In this document: positions 24,301 through 35,800 of the stretch, piece after piece
How the letters are laid out: each line of letters starts with the position of its first letter
Position numbering within the stretch: the first letter of the stretch is position 1
NCBI GenBank assembly: GCA_013399695.1
Contig: VXAU01001094.1
Coordinates: 1-64,000 of the forward strand
Direction of reading: 5' to 3'
DNA length: 64,000 nucleotides
Origin: Formicarius rufipectus
Lineage: Eukaryota; Chordata; Aves; Passeriformes; Formicariidae
Notes under the pieces: generated by a model
Seen by the model: the letters and a program-made list of their open reading frames with translations, nothing else
The model's database searches: none
What the model was told of the DNA's origin: nothing
Program-made: the position numbers and the translations under genes

Positions 24301-25061
24301 AGAAAACTCTGATCTTTCTCAAATGCTTCTTAAAATCTGAATGTGTTTAAGCTTGGGTTTTCATTATGCTCTCCAGAGCTCTGAAGAAATTCAAGGATTT
24401 CCTGCAATTATATGTAATTCAGAAATTCTCCAGACTACCATCTCAAAAAGCCTTTTTTCCCCCACACACCCCCTTAATATCATTGTGCCTCATAATGTTC
24501 TTTTTTGTGAAGTATATTCTAACATGAATCAGGTTTTCTGGGGATTTTACTGCAGACAGCTAATCTTAGAATCAACACACACTGCTAATGCCCTATATGG
24601 GATTTCAAATCATAGAAGCAGGGTGGAACTTGCTTTACATGACTGTGTGAAACATCATATGGTTCAGCCAAGGCTGCAAAACTAGTGAAGAGGAAATTCA
24701 TGATAGTCTAACCAAGCTTGAGCTCTGTGTTGTTGCAGCTATAGCAGCAACAGTGCTGCAACCAATGTACGGATAACAAAGTCAAACCTTTGGCAAGAAG
24801 TTTTATGGTGACTTTCTCCCTAATTATAGGATTACATTTTCAAAATCTATGATAAAAGTAATCTCAAATTGCAGATAAAGATTGGTTAGAGTACTGCACA
24901 GGTGTATTCTGGAAAAAAAAAAAAAAACCAAACAAACAACAAACATAAGCACATTGATACAGAAAGAAGCAACAAAATAGAGGCATTTAAAGTGCTAAGG
25001 AGCACATGAAAACTCATAGCTATAAAGAATAGCTCAGCAGCGTGTTTATTTTTGTTGTTAG
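21312..25061. other. AT-rich sequence with T/G simple repeat, no gene seen
   Basis: A TTTG/GT-rich simple stretch lies at about 21,418-21,475. ORFs of up to 115 codons occur but none shows exon signals or a recognised product. Confidence 0.45.
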
Positions 25062-25252
25062 GAAGAGAAATGAAAGAAAGATTAAGAAGAAAAAAGTGAC
25101 AAGTGAGAGCAAGCAAGACCCAAAAGTGGAATTAAATACAGAAGTGTTACTCTCTTCAGTGCTTGGTGACCAGAGTAAGACCTGGAAAACCTCAGAAGAT
25201 CACTTTGTGACTTCAGGTCATCTGAGTTTGGGCAGTCCCTCTGAATACTCAG
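25062..25252 (+). CDS. Candidate 191-nt coding exon, gene unidentified
   Basis: The acceptor TTATTTTTGTTGTTAG and donor GAATACTCAG|gtaaac bracket 191 bases. One frame is open throughout: one carried-over base, 63 codons, then one base over (phase 2 in, phase 1 out). The peptide starts KRNERKIKKKKVTSESKQ, a strongly basic stretch, and continues with Ser/Thr/Asp/Glu-rich sequence ending GSPSEYS. This composition is unlike translated AT-rich noise and would suit a disordered linker or a cytoplasmic tail after a membrane segment. I do not recognise the family. A possible following exon is at 27,921. Confidence 0.4.
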
Positions 25253-26357
25253 GTAAACCGCACAAGAATTTCACAACAAATTTCATATGATCTTCTGTAA
25301 CCATCCTACTGTGGTGATTTGTCCCTATTAACAATTTTTCATATTTCACTGAACTGCAGACTTTTTTTTTTAATATGTAGTAGGAAAAAAAAATTAGTCC
25401 ACTTCTTCTAAAACTGTACAGGAAATCTAAAAGCAAGGTCTGAGCTGTAAGAGTAAGGCTAAGAATTCTGTGGTATTACCAAAGACAAATGTTATATTTC
25501 CTTTCAAGCCTCAATGGGCAATTGATTTAGGTACTGTCGTTTTATAACTACATCTGGGCTTGTTCTGTGCCACCCTCATGGCTGATAAAGGCAATATGCA
25601 ACAGGGATATTTGCTTGTGAAGGGGATACTAACAGCCTTTTCCTTGCATGGAAGTCACCTTAGAAAGCAAAACTGCTTTGTCCTTTCTTCACAAATGGTC
25701 CAAAGAATGTGTATCCAGCAATAGTATGAAATATAATGGACTCTTACTCATCTTGTTGGGATTTCATTCACTGTCTTCTGCTCCTCTTTTTCTACCCATC
25801 CTGGGCTTGTGAGTCAGACAGGTTTGTATCTCATCTGATACATAATTCTTGTTCTTGAAATAGGTACAAAGAAAAATGCGGCGTGTTTCACCCTCCATCA
25901 TCAGAAACAGATGCTTTCAATCCAAACAGTATTCCACTATTTTTTTTTTAACTAGATTTTAAGGAAAATGGCAGTGTATTTCTGCTTCAGTTAGCTTTCG
26001 TTAAAAGGCAAATTTTTTTTCTTCTTCTTTAAAAGAGCTTACGGTAATAACTAAAGAGTACAGTCTTATGATTCCCTGGCTGTTACACAGTCGCTGTCGT
26101 TTATTCCCAGCAACCCTATCTTGCAGTACCGACACCTCAACACTAGAGGGCATTGGTAGTCTTTACATGTTTAACCTCTCTGATGGCAAGTGTTGGCGCT
26201 CAGTTTAGTGATGGGATTTGCTTTTTTAAATTCTTTAAATTCATACACTGCGTAGGTTATTCTTGGGATCCTATTCATTCTTGGTCTATGGTTTCATAAC
26301 TTTAGACATTTCCTTTTAGATTATTTTTTTTAATTAAATATTTTTTAAATAGTTTTT

Positions 26358-26371
26358 NNNNNNNNNNNNNN
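26358..26371. other. Assembly gap, 14 N
   Basis: Fourteen Ns inside a T-rich homopolymer region, where assembly commonly fails. Confidence 0.98.
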
Positions 26372-27920
26372 GTTTTTTTTCGAGGTTTTTTTAAGACATT
26401 TTTTAGGAGTAGGACAGCAATCCCAGAACAAGAAAGAGAATATATACATGAAAAACAGCACAATGGTCGAGCAATTGTATGCCATTCCCATGTAATTTAT
26501 TTCTTTCTCTAGAATTGGTTTGTAATTATTTTTCCAATTTCTCATTTAGCAAGGATGAATTTGTCATTTTCATTAAAGGCCAATATTAGCAATATCTTCT
26601 GAATTCCAATGCAACATACAGTATGTAGAATCCTATGTGATGTTAAGAGGGTTTTCAGAAAGTTAGTTATCTTTGTTCTGTTTCTTTTAGCATCAATGAT
26701 TGCAAAGTTGTCTGAAAGTCTCTTAATATTTCCAAAAGTCATATGCTTGAATGTTTAACACTCTAGCAAAGAGCAAGTAGAAATTTGGAGGTCTAATGTA
26801 GCATGACATCAAAGGTTTAAGTTCTGATACTGAGATATTATACTAGATATATACATAATTAATTTCACAAAGGATTGAAGGTGCTTGAACTGCTTAATGG
26901 GTTCCAAGTTATGTTCCAATCAAAGTAAAGTGACTGTTCAAAAATCAAAGATAACCATAACAACAAAAAAAATATTTGTTTGTTTGTTTTCTTAAAACAA
27001 CAATTTAGGTGGGACAGTCATCTCTGGTATGGTATTTTCTACTGAATTCTAGTGTCACTGTTAGGTTTTCTTTCAGTACATTTTAATGCAATGAAGTGAC
27101 AGTTCAAGTTTATATAATAAATTGTTTCCTTTACAGACAATGAGTTAAAATAATTTCATAACCTTGATCTACTTTAATTTTGTTTGTTACTATGTGAAGC
27201 AATAAAAGGGAAAATAAATAATGCACATATTTCACTGGATTCCAAGTGTAATGGAATTTGCCACATAGATCTTTCTGAGACATAAAAATCACCTTCTATT
27301 CATCTTATTCTAACACTAAGCAGGATTCTATAATCAGACACCACCACTCATTACAGTAAGCTGCCAACTGAAAGATGATGACATTGTGTTTTCTTTTGCC
27401 CATTAGAAACTGGCAAATGTTCTTGGTTATTTCCATGTGTAGTAAATACAGGAAGAAAAGAGTTAATTAAAGTAATATTAAGCAGATTGAAACCTTTATT
27501 CTCCTCACCTTTATAAGTTCAGTATCTACCTTTTGAGTTTAGTTTAGTCTTCCACGAACTGCTAAATTGATATTTTAAAATAGAATTTTGGTGAGGGCTT
27601 TATTATTTTTTTAATCTTAAATTGTATGGACACCAGTTCAGATTCCTTCAGCTGAACTTGTGAAAATATTGCTACCATGTTAAAAGGATGAGCAGATAAA
27701 TATGGATCTGTTTAATACTTTAATACAAGTGCAACATTTATCTGTTCTTCAATTATTATTCTTCAAAGAATAAATGGTGGGGTTTTGCTGTTTTGTAGTT
27801 TGGTTTTTTTGTGTGTTTTTTTTTTTTTTTTTAAAAAGCTAACTGTTTAAACTTTTTTTTTTCATCACACTTTTATTAGTATTTTTTTATGTTAATAAAT
27901 TCCCCCTTATGTCATTTTAG

Positions 27921-27971
27921 GTTATTTAGCTTCACTATACTGCCTTTTGCCCTTGGAGTAACATTTATGAG
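27921..27971 (+). other. Weak candidate 51-nt plus-strand exon
   Basis: The acceptor CCCCCTTATGTCATTTTAG and donor TTTATGAG|gtaaac flank 51 bases. If it followed the exon at 25,062-25,252 in phase it would add YLASLYCLLPLE and stop. In another phase it reads as a hydrophobic stretch. AATAAA occurs about 250 bases downstream (near 28,226). Chance pairing is likely. Confidence 0.12.
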
Positions 27972-29892
27972 GTAAACAGGTAATGTACACTTGGTACCAA
28001 CCTTACATGCACAGACAGACATTAGTACCTTGCATTAAGTTTGCCATTGTTAAGTGCCTGGGGCCATCATTTCTTGAGGCTTATCTCACCAGGGCTAAAG
28101 AGATTAACAACATCTCAGATTATTTATTTTTCATTCTGTTTCCTTTCACATACATGAACACAGTCCTCACTTTACTCAGAATAACTTGTGCAAGATTTGA
28201 ATCTTGTGAAATGAAAATTGACTTTGATCAAATAAACAACAATTTAATATGATCTTTTATTCTGAAAACTAACAAATATTTCCTTGGAAAGTTGATCAGA
28301 TATTGTCAGTGCCATATTATTTATTAAAATTATAAACATGGCTGTTTATGAAGAGTAAGGCTTAAACATATAAGATAGCAATATGTCTCTGTTCTTCACT
28401 GTGCAAGCTGAAATAATGCTCACTGAAATACCTTACAAGTGCCCTAAGGGAGTATGACTCAAGCCTGCTTTCTTGCTACTTTATGTAGGAACTGTTCTTG
28501 GGAAAGTATGAAATATGTGTAATGCATATTCAAGTTTTGGCAATTAAAGTTTTAGTTGTTTTTTGTTTATTTGGAATGTTTTTTAGCAATATATTCTGAT
28601 TTTTTTCTTCACTAAATATATTCCCTTATTGCTTCTAGCATAGTATGTACTGTTATACTTTGACTGCTTTCTTCTAGCCCACATATCCCTTAAAACCCTG
28701 ACACGTGTGAGACCTGAAGTCGTTGTTCCTTCCACTATCTTCTGTAATGGTGTTGGTTTTTGAAGCTCTGTATTTCCTCTCCACTTCATATTTCCTTGCC
28801 AGCTATGCATGTTCAGCAGACTTTTCCAAGCTTGAGTAACTATGGACAGAAATAAACCTTGAATATGCAACTTTAGGAATTACTTTCTGATTAAAAATTT
28901 TTAAATGAAGTTGGGAAAAATTAGTATTTCATTGTTTTGTGTAATCACCAAATACTTGCAGAAACTATTTTTGGACACTAGATGACAGTGAAAGATAGTA
29001 ATTGCAAACAAGACTTCGATAACTGATAATTAGAAACACTTACTCTGTAAGGTCATGTGTTATCATCACTGACACACCACTAATGTTATTTCTGGAATTA
29101 CATATTTGCATGTAAAACGGAATATTATTGGTGTTGTCGGTATTACTAAACTTTCTGGTTTATTATTTAGAGTGTTAATGCCCCTATTTTTTATTTTTTT
29201 TTTTTAGAAAGTTGTGGCAAGTTTAATTTAAAGTGAAATGGGATTACTGCTTTTGTGACACAGCTGAGCGCCAAATTTGCACAACAGAATAACAATGGGA
29301 TCACAGCTCTAGAAAGACAGGGCCCATGCTGAACTTTTATTTCATATTAGACATGAGAAAAGAGGTTGATGACAGAAAAAATAAAAGTAACTGTATGGAC
29401 AATTTAAAAAAATCATTTTTATTTCTAACTACTGTGTCTTGATAAGGCCAGAGGTTTTTTTCTTATACTCAGTGGCTATTTCTGAAAATCACAACTTCTG
29501 AATAAAATGAGCTTGTTCACTGGCCCACAGTCATTTTAAAACTAGACATCCATCTCTGACAAATGATCCAGTATCTGGAATCTTAAACACTGAATGTCTG
29601 CATCAACTCCTGGTAAGGTACTATTCAGTCATTTCCAAATTTCTTTTTCCTGTATCCAGCTCACAGCGATACCTAACAGAGTCAGGTAAAAGTAAAGCAT
29701 ACTCTAGTGAAACATCTGCTTCTGAATTCTTTATAAGGTTAAAAAAAATAAATTCTGTTGTATATGTAAGGAAAGAAAAAATTTTATATCACTGACAGTC
29801 TCATCATTAAGGACTTTGGAAACTAGACAGAACATGGACTTTATGAATTCACATGCTGGAAAGCTCTAAAGTCTGAAAAAGCATTCATCTGA

Positions 29893-29953
29893 ATTTTGCT
29901 TGCCTTCAACCATTGCTATTCCAGCTATTAACAATATATCCAGTGTATTAATA
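29893..29953. repeat. 61-bp segment repeated at 32,085-32,145
   Basis: Identical by eye to 32,085-32,145, and followed here by a single N where the second copy continues with 148 bases that are missing from the first. Confidence 0.9.
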
Positions 29954-29954
29954 N
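29954..29954. other. Single-N contig join
   Basis: The N stands exactly where copy one lacks the 148-base segment 32,146-32,293 found in copy two. Confidence 0.9.
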
Positions 29955-32083
29955 GGACTGATGTAAAAGAAATATTCTGTTTACAACAAAAATGGAAAAG
30001 TTATATAAATCTTTGGGAATGGGTCCCAGGACACTGTATTTTCAGATGGATGAGACAGCCAATTATAACATAATCTAAAAATTGTTATGCCTTCTGGCTA
30101 CTGGAGACAGTGTGTTTTGGAAAGCACAATATTGGTTAGTCTTTGTTACAAGCATTTAGTTGACACTGAAAAAGAGAATCTACTCCAGAGATCTGATCAC
30201 GAAACTTTTTCCAGGTCTCTTTCAGGACACTTTGGAATATCCTGATATGAGATCCAGACTGCCTCTGGAGAGGTAGATGTAGCCTGTAAAGGGAAAGCTA
30301 GAAAATACTGTTTCCTGTCTTATCAAAAAGTGATAAATTTACACCCAGGATATATTCTAACAACACTGAAATTTTTATGAAACATGCTCTAGTGCTAATG
30401 ACAAACAGAATTGGGTTAGATTTCTTCAGTGAGTCTAAATTAACATAGGAATGAAAGTATGTCTTTTTTTAACATACCACATGATTTAATTGCTTTCAGG
30501 ATAATGGAGTGGTATATTGAGTACAAGAGAGCACTAAGAATTGTCTCGATAATACAAAGAGCTCATCATATCTGGGAAGCAATTCCTACTGTAGCACAAC
30601 AAATACTCCCGAAGTGATGGGGGAATTGCTTCATTGCTGTTACACTCAGGTATGGTTAATGATGAACACTGATGAAAATACTGATTTATAAATGCAGCTA
30701 GAAGAAAAACTGAAGAGAGGACTGATCGTTTTCTGTCAAGTAAACTTCAAGGCAGAATGAAACCCATTAAACCAAACTAGTGCTCCCCCATATTTGTCTC
30801 TCTGAAAAGTGAGTGAAGCTCAAGAGACCCAGAGGTATCTTTCCAAGCTGTACACAACTTCGCAAGCCAGTGAGGAGTCCTTACAGAAGCCTTCTTAAGG
30901 AGTGTCGAAAGTCTGGCTGTGTTCAGAGGTAACTTTGAACCAAGTTGAGGATTGCGATGTTGTTTACACAGCAGATCTGTGCCTGTTCCAGAGAAGGTTC
31001 AGCCCTGCAACACTGTCTGCTGGATGTCAGCATCTACAAGCAGCAGGTAGGTAGGCTGAGAAAAAAAAAAAATCAGTCCCAAAATATGGGCAGTGGTAAG
31101 AAGAGCACACTGCTTTAGAAATAGAATTGCTACTGTATATCCAAAGTAAATAAGTTTTTTCTTTAAGCTGTTTGTCAATCCTCTTTTCTCAGTTGCTTTC
31201 CTAGGACCTTGGAAGAAAATAACTCTTTTCAGTTTAGAATTCAATTTTAGATTAAAGGGCTCAGCCTGAAAAATGAACATATTACTGATGTGTGACATGG
31301 TGAAGCATCTAAGCCTCCTCTCATGGGAACAAGGGTACCTGAGGCTGAAATGATGCTGCTCCAGGGCCACAGACAGCCACAGTCACTGGCTGAATAACAT
31401 ATTCAGATTGATAATTTGTGTCAGGGATCTTCGCTTAGGAAAAACTCCTTTTGCTTGAGTTTTATATCACAGACTTAAAAAAATACAAAACTGTTGAACA
31501 GTCATTCTTAGGCCAGGAATAATTCCTGAGAAATGAAAATACAGTCCAGCTGGTTTATGTCATTATTTGGTAAAGAGTCAAATGAAGATATTCCTGACAT
31601 AACATTGTTGTAGGAGTAGAAACAAGTTAGATACAGAAAAAGAAATGTTTCATATATAATGTATAAAATTATCCTAAATTCAAAACCTTTTTTACGCACA
31701 TTTTTAAAGCATAAAGTATCTGATGACAGAATAGGAAACTTACTATTTCATGGACATACAAAATTATATTTCTATAGTTTTGTGCTTAAATAGCAGAGTT
31801 TTCTGAACTCTGATGTGACACAGTAAAACTGTCTCCAGTGGCATTTTTTTATAAGCATGCATTTTCAGACAGACTTTCAGAATCTGATTTGTAAAACTGT
31901 ACCACTATTACTGTTGAATAAATGACTGGGAAAAGCACAATTTTTTCCTTCATTTTGGGTGTTGGAAATAATTGTGGGTGTTGCTCTCCAGATTCTTCTC
32001 CCTACAGTATTTCCATGAAAAGAGAACTGAAAGTTTCTAACCTGCAGGGAACCTTAAAAAAAAAAAAAAAGCAAACTTTTTTT
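29955..32083. repeat. Direct repeat copy 1 (2,129 bp), probable assembly duplication
   Basis: Matches 32,294-34,422 at a constant offset of 2,339 bases. Homopolymer lengths agree where checked, for example the 15-A run near 32,056-32,070 against 34,395-34,409. No substitution was noticed. The copy begins and ends at single Ns. No gene is recognised inside; the 123-codon minus-strand ORF at 30,999-31,370 is of chance length and appears in both copies. Confidence 0.9.
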
Positions 32084-32084
32084 N
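32084..32084. other. Single-N contig join between repeat copies
   Basis: Copy one breaks off inside a T-run here. Copy two restarts with sequence already present at 29,893. Confidence 0.9.
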
Positions 32085-34422
32085 ATTTTGCTTGCCTTCA
32101 ACCATTGCTATTCCAGCTATTAACAATATATCCAGTGTATTAATAGATGAATAGAAGTACACCTTTTTATAAGTATCTTTGGAAGGAATGACATAGAGAC
32201 AGTCTGTAGTTAAAGTTGTGGCAGAGTCAGCAAACTGGCAACATATTATTGTTTCAAAGGAAAAAACACACACACAAAAAAAAAAAAAAATTAGGACTGA
32301 TGTAAAAGAAATATTCTGTTTACAACAAAAATGGAAAAGTTATATAAATCTTTGGGAATGGGTCCCAGGACACTGTATTTTCAGATGGATGAGACAGCCA
32401 ATTATAACATAATCTAAAAATTGTTATGCCTTCTGGCTACTGGAGACAGTGTGTTTTGGAAAGCACAATATTGGTTAGTCTTTGTTACAAGCATTTAGTT
32501 GACACTGAAAAAGAGAATCTACTCCAGAGATCTGATCACGAAACTTTTTCCAGGTCTCTTTCAGGACACTTTGGAATATCCTGATATGAGATCCAGACTG
32601 CCTCTGGAGAGGTAGATGTAGCCTGTAAAGGGAAAGCTAGAAAATACTGTTTCCTGTCTTATCAAAAAGTGATAAATTTACACCCAGGATATATTCTAAC
32701 AACACTGAAATTTTTATGAAACATGCTCTAGTGCTAATGACAAACAGAATTGGGTTAGATTTCTTCAGTGAGTCTAAATTAACATAGGAATGAAAGTATG
32801 TCTTTTTTTAACATACCACATGATTTAATTGCTTTCAGGATAATGGAGTGGTATATTGAGTACAAGAGAGCACTAAGAATTGTCTCGATAATACAAAGAG
32901 CTCATCATATCTGGGAAGCAATTCCTACTGTAGCACAACAAATACTCCCGAAGTGATGGGGGAATTGCTTCATTGCTGTTACACTCAGGTATGGTTAATG
33001 ATGAACACTGATGAAAATACTGATTTATAAATGCAGCTAGAAGAAAAACTGAAGAGAGGACTGATCGTTTTCTGTCAAGTAAACTTCAAGGCAGAATGAA
33101 ACCCATTAAACCAAACTAGTGCTCCCCCATATTTGTCTCTCTGAAAAGTGAGTGAAGCTCAAGAGACCCAGAGGTATCTTTCCAAGCTGTACACAACTTC
33201 GCAAGCCAGTGAGGAGTCCTTACAGAAGCCTTCTTAAGGAGTGTCGAAAGTCTGGCTGTGTTCAGAGGTAACTTTGAACCAAGTTGAGGATTGCGATGTT
33301 GTTTACACAGCAGATCTGTGCCTGTTCCAGAGAAGGTTCAGCCCTGCAACACTGTCTGCTGGATGTCAGCATCTACAAGCAGCAGGTAGGTAGGCTGAGA
33401 AAAAAAAAAAATCAGTCCCAAAATATGGGCAGTGGTAAGAAGAGCACACTGCTTTAGAAATAGAATTGCTACTGTATATCCAAAGTAAATAAGTTTTTTC
33501 TTTAAGCTGTTTGTCAATCCTCTTTTCTCAGTTGCTTTCCTAGGACCTTGGAAGAAAATAACTCTTTTCAGTTTAGAATTCAATTTTAGATTAAAGGGCT
33601 CAGCCTGAAAAATGAACATATTACTGATGTGTGACATGGTGAAGCATCTAAGCCTCCTCTCATGGGAACAAGGGTACCTGAGGCTGAAATGATGCTGCTC
33701 CAGGGCCACAGACAGCCACAGTCACTGGCTGAATAACATATTCAGATTGATAATTTGTGTCAGGGATCTTCGCTTAGGAAAAACTCCTTTTGCTTGAGTT
33801 TTATATCACAGACTTAAAAAAATACAAAACTGTTGAACAGTCATTCTTAGGCCAGGAATAATTCCTGAGAAATGAAAATACAGTCCAGCTGGTTTATGTC
33901 ATTATTTGGTAAAGAGTCAAATGAAGATATTCCTGACATAACATTGTTGTAGGAGTAGAAACAAGTTAGATACAGAAAAAGAAATGTTTCATATATAATG
34001 TATAAAATTATCCTAAATTCAAAACCTTTTTTACGCACATTTTTAAAGCATAAAGTATCTGATGACAGAATAGGAAACTTACTATTTCATGGACATACAA
34101 AATTATATTTCTATAGTTTTGTGCTTAAATAGCAGAGTTTTCTGAACTCTGATGTGACACAGTAAAACTGTCTCCAGTGGCATTTTTTTATAAGCATGCA
34201 TTTTCAGACAGACTTTCAGAATCTGATTTGTAAAACTGTACCACTATTACTGTTGAATAAATGACTGGGAAAAGCACAATTTTTTCCTTCATTTTGGGTG
34301 TTGGAAATAATTGTGGGTGTTGCTCTCCAGATTCTTCTCCCTACAGTATTTCCATGAAAAGAGAACTGAAAGTTTCTAACCTGCAGGGAACCTTAAAAAA
34401 AAAAAAAAAGCAAACTTTTTTT
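32085..34422. repeat. Direct repeat copy 2, the complete version
   Basis: Contains the 61-base lead (32,085-32,145), 148 bases unique to this copy (32,146-32,293, including a CA/A-rich run) and the shared 2,129 bases (32,294-34,422). Beyond 34,422 it runs on without a break into unique flank, which suggests this copy is the real locus. Confidence 0.9.
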
Positions 34423-35261
34423 GCAAAGTCAAAATATTTTGTTCTTGTTTTGATATATGTATACTTCTATTACTGCATGTATTCTTCTTTTAAGCATTTG
34501 TAGTGTTTCAGCTGAGACAGAATTCTCTCTAGTGATGGGGAGAACTATCATCAAGAAATTAACCTAAACTGTTGTGGGTTTCTTGCTAATTAACACAATA
34601 TAAATACTGGAAGTTTGCTAGCAGAGCAATGATAGCTTTGTAAACATTTAGACTAAGCAGAAAAATCTGTTCGTTTCACTTCTCTTGTGTTACCTGTCTT
34701 TGTCCTTGCTGCTGTCAAAGGCAGGTGTGCTTGAATATCAGAATCAATACAGGATCTGGACCAAGTAGCACTACTACAAGCCTATAAAACAAAATTATAA
34801 TTTCACATACATTTCAAGCTTTAAACTCCTGGACTAGATTTTGATTCTAAGCTAGACACCCTAGCTATGTTAGAACCTTTCTGCTGGACTTTCTCTGCCT
34901 TCTCAGTCTCTCTTTTGAGAGACTACATGCAGTAGACCAGACCTACTCTTGCAAATGCTGACTAGAAAGGAATAATCACTTCTCTTGACTTCTCCATGCA
35001 CTCTTGCTAATGCCAAATCATCACAGCAGAGGCACACTGCAACCTCACCCAGATTCTTCTTACCAGCATCCCAGGCTGTTTTCTGCAGGGTTAATCCCCA
35101 GTCAACCAGATTAAAACCTCTACTGTTGCATAGGATTGTTTTGTCCCAGTCACCGGTCTTCCCCTTTATCTTTGCTAAACTTCCCAAGGTTTCTTCCAGG
35201 AAACCTGTTCCTCATGCCTATCAAATCCCCTCTGACAGATAGTTCTTTCTGCCAGCATATT
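34423..35261. other. AT-rich sequence, no gene seen
   Basis: No repeat or gene was recognised with confidence. The last 300 bases may already be old, unrecognisable CR1. Confidence 0.4.
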
Positions 35262-35800
35262 GTTCAACCCTTCAACTTGGTGCCACTCACAAGCTTGCTG
35301 AGGGTGTACAGTGTGCATTCCATTCAGGTCACAAATGGAGATGTTAAATATTATCTGCTCCAGAACCAAATATTGGGCACAATGCTTGGCACTAGCCATG
35401 GCCAGGCTGCAAGTCATAGATTCTGCATTGAGACTGAATGCCTAATCAGTTTTTCACTCACCTAAATACACCCATACAAACCCTCTCCCTACAGTTTTTC
35501 CGTAAGGATGCTGTGGCAGAAGTTGTTTAAGGCCTGGCTAAAGCCAAGGTTAAAAAAATTGACTGTTCATTCCAGTGTTCACAGAACCAGTCATTTCCTC
35601 ATAGAAGGGAAGAAAGTTGGCCAACTGCTTTGATAAAGCCCCTCTGGCTGTTCCTGATCATCCACTTGCCAAGCATATGCTGGGAAATGCTTTTCGGGCA
35701 ATTTTGCTCAAAAACAGTCCCAGAAGAATAGTTGAGGCTGCCCAACCTACACTGTTCACCTTGCCCTTTTTTGAAGACTGGCACAGTACTAATCCTTCTA
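35262..35800 (-). mobile_element. Old, diverged CR1 LINE (reverse-transcriptase region)
   Basis: The plus strand carries scattered CR1 antisense landmarks in the right order: CTTGGTGCCACTCACAAGCT, CAAGCTTGCTGAGGGTG, TGGCTAAAGCCAAGG, CCAGTCATTTCCTCATAGAA, then TTGCCCTTTTTTGAAGACTG. Many indels and substitutions mark it as much older than the other copies. Confidence 0.75.

Larger units (their letters stand above)
25253..29892. other. AT-rich sequence with an assembly gap
   Basis: No gene or repeat family was recognised apart from the weak exon candidate at 27,921. T-rich simple stretches lie near 26,335-26,400 and 27,790-27,835. Confidence 0.45.

Noticed and set aside
30999..31370. 123-codon minus-strand ORF present twice (also at 33,338-33,709)
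   Set aside because: The second copy is part of the probable assembly duplication, so its preservation is not evidence of selection. The length is within chance.
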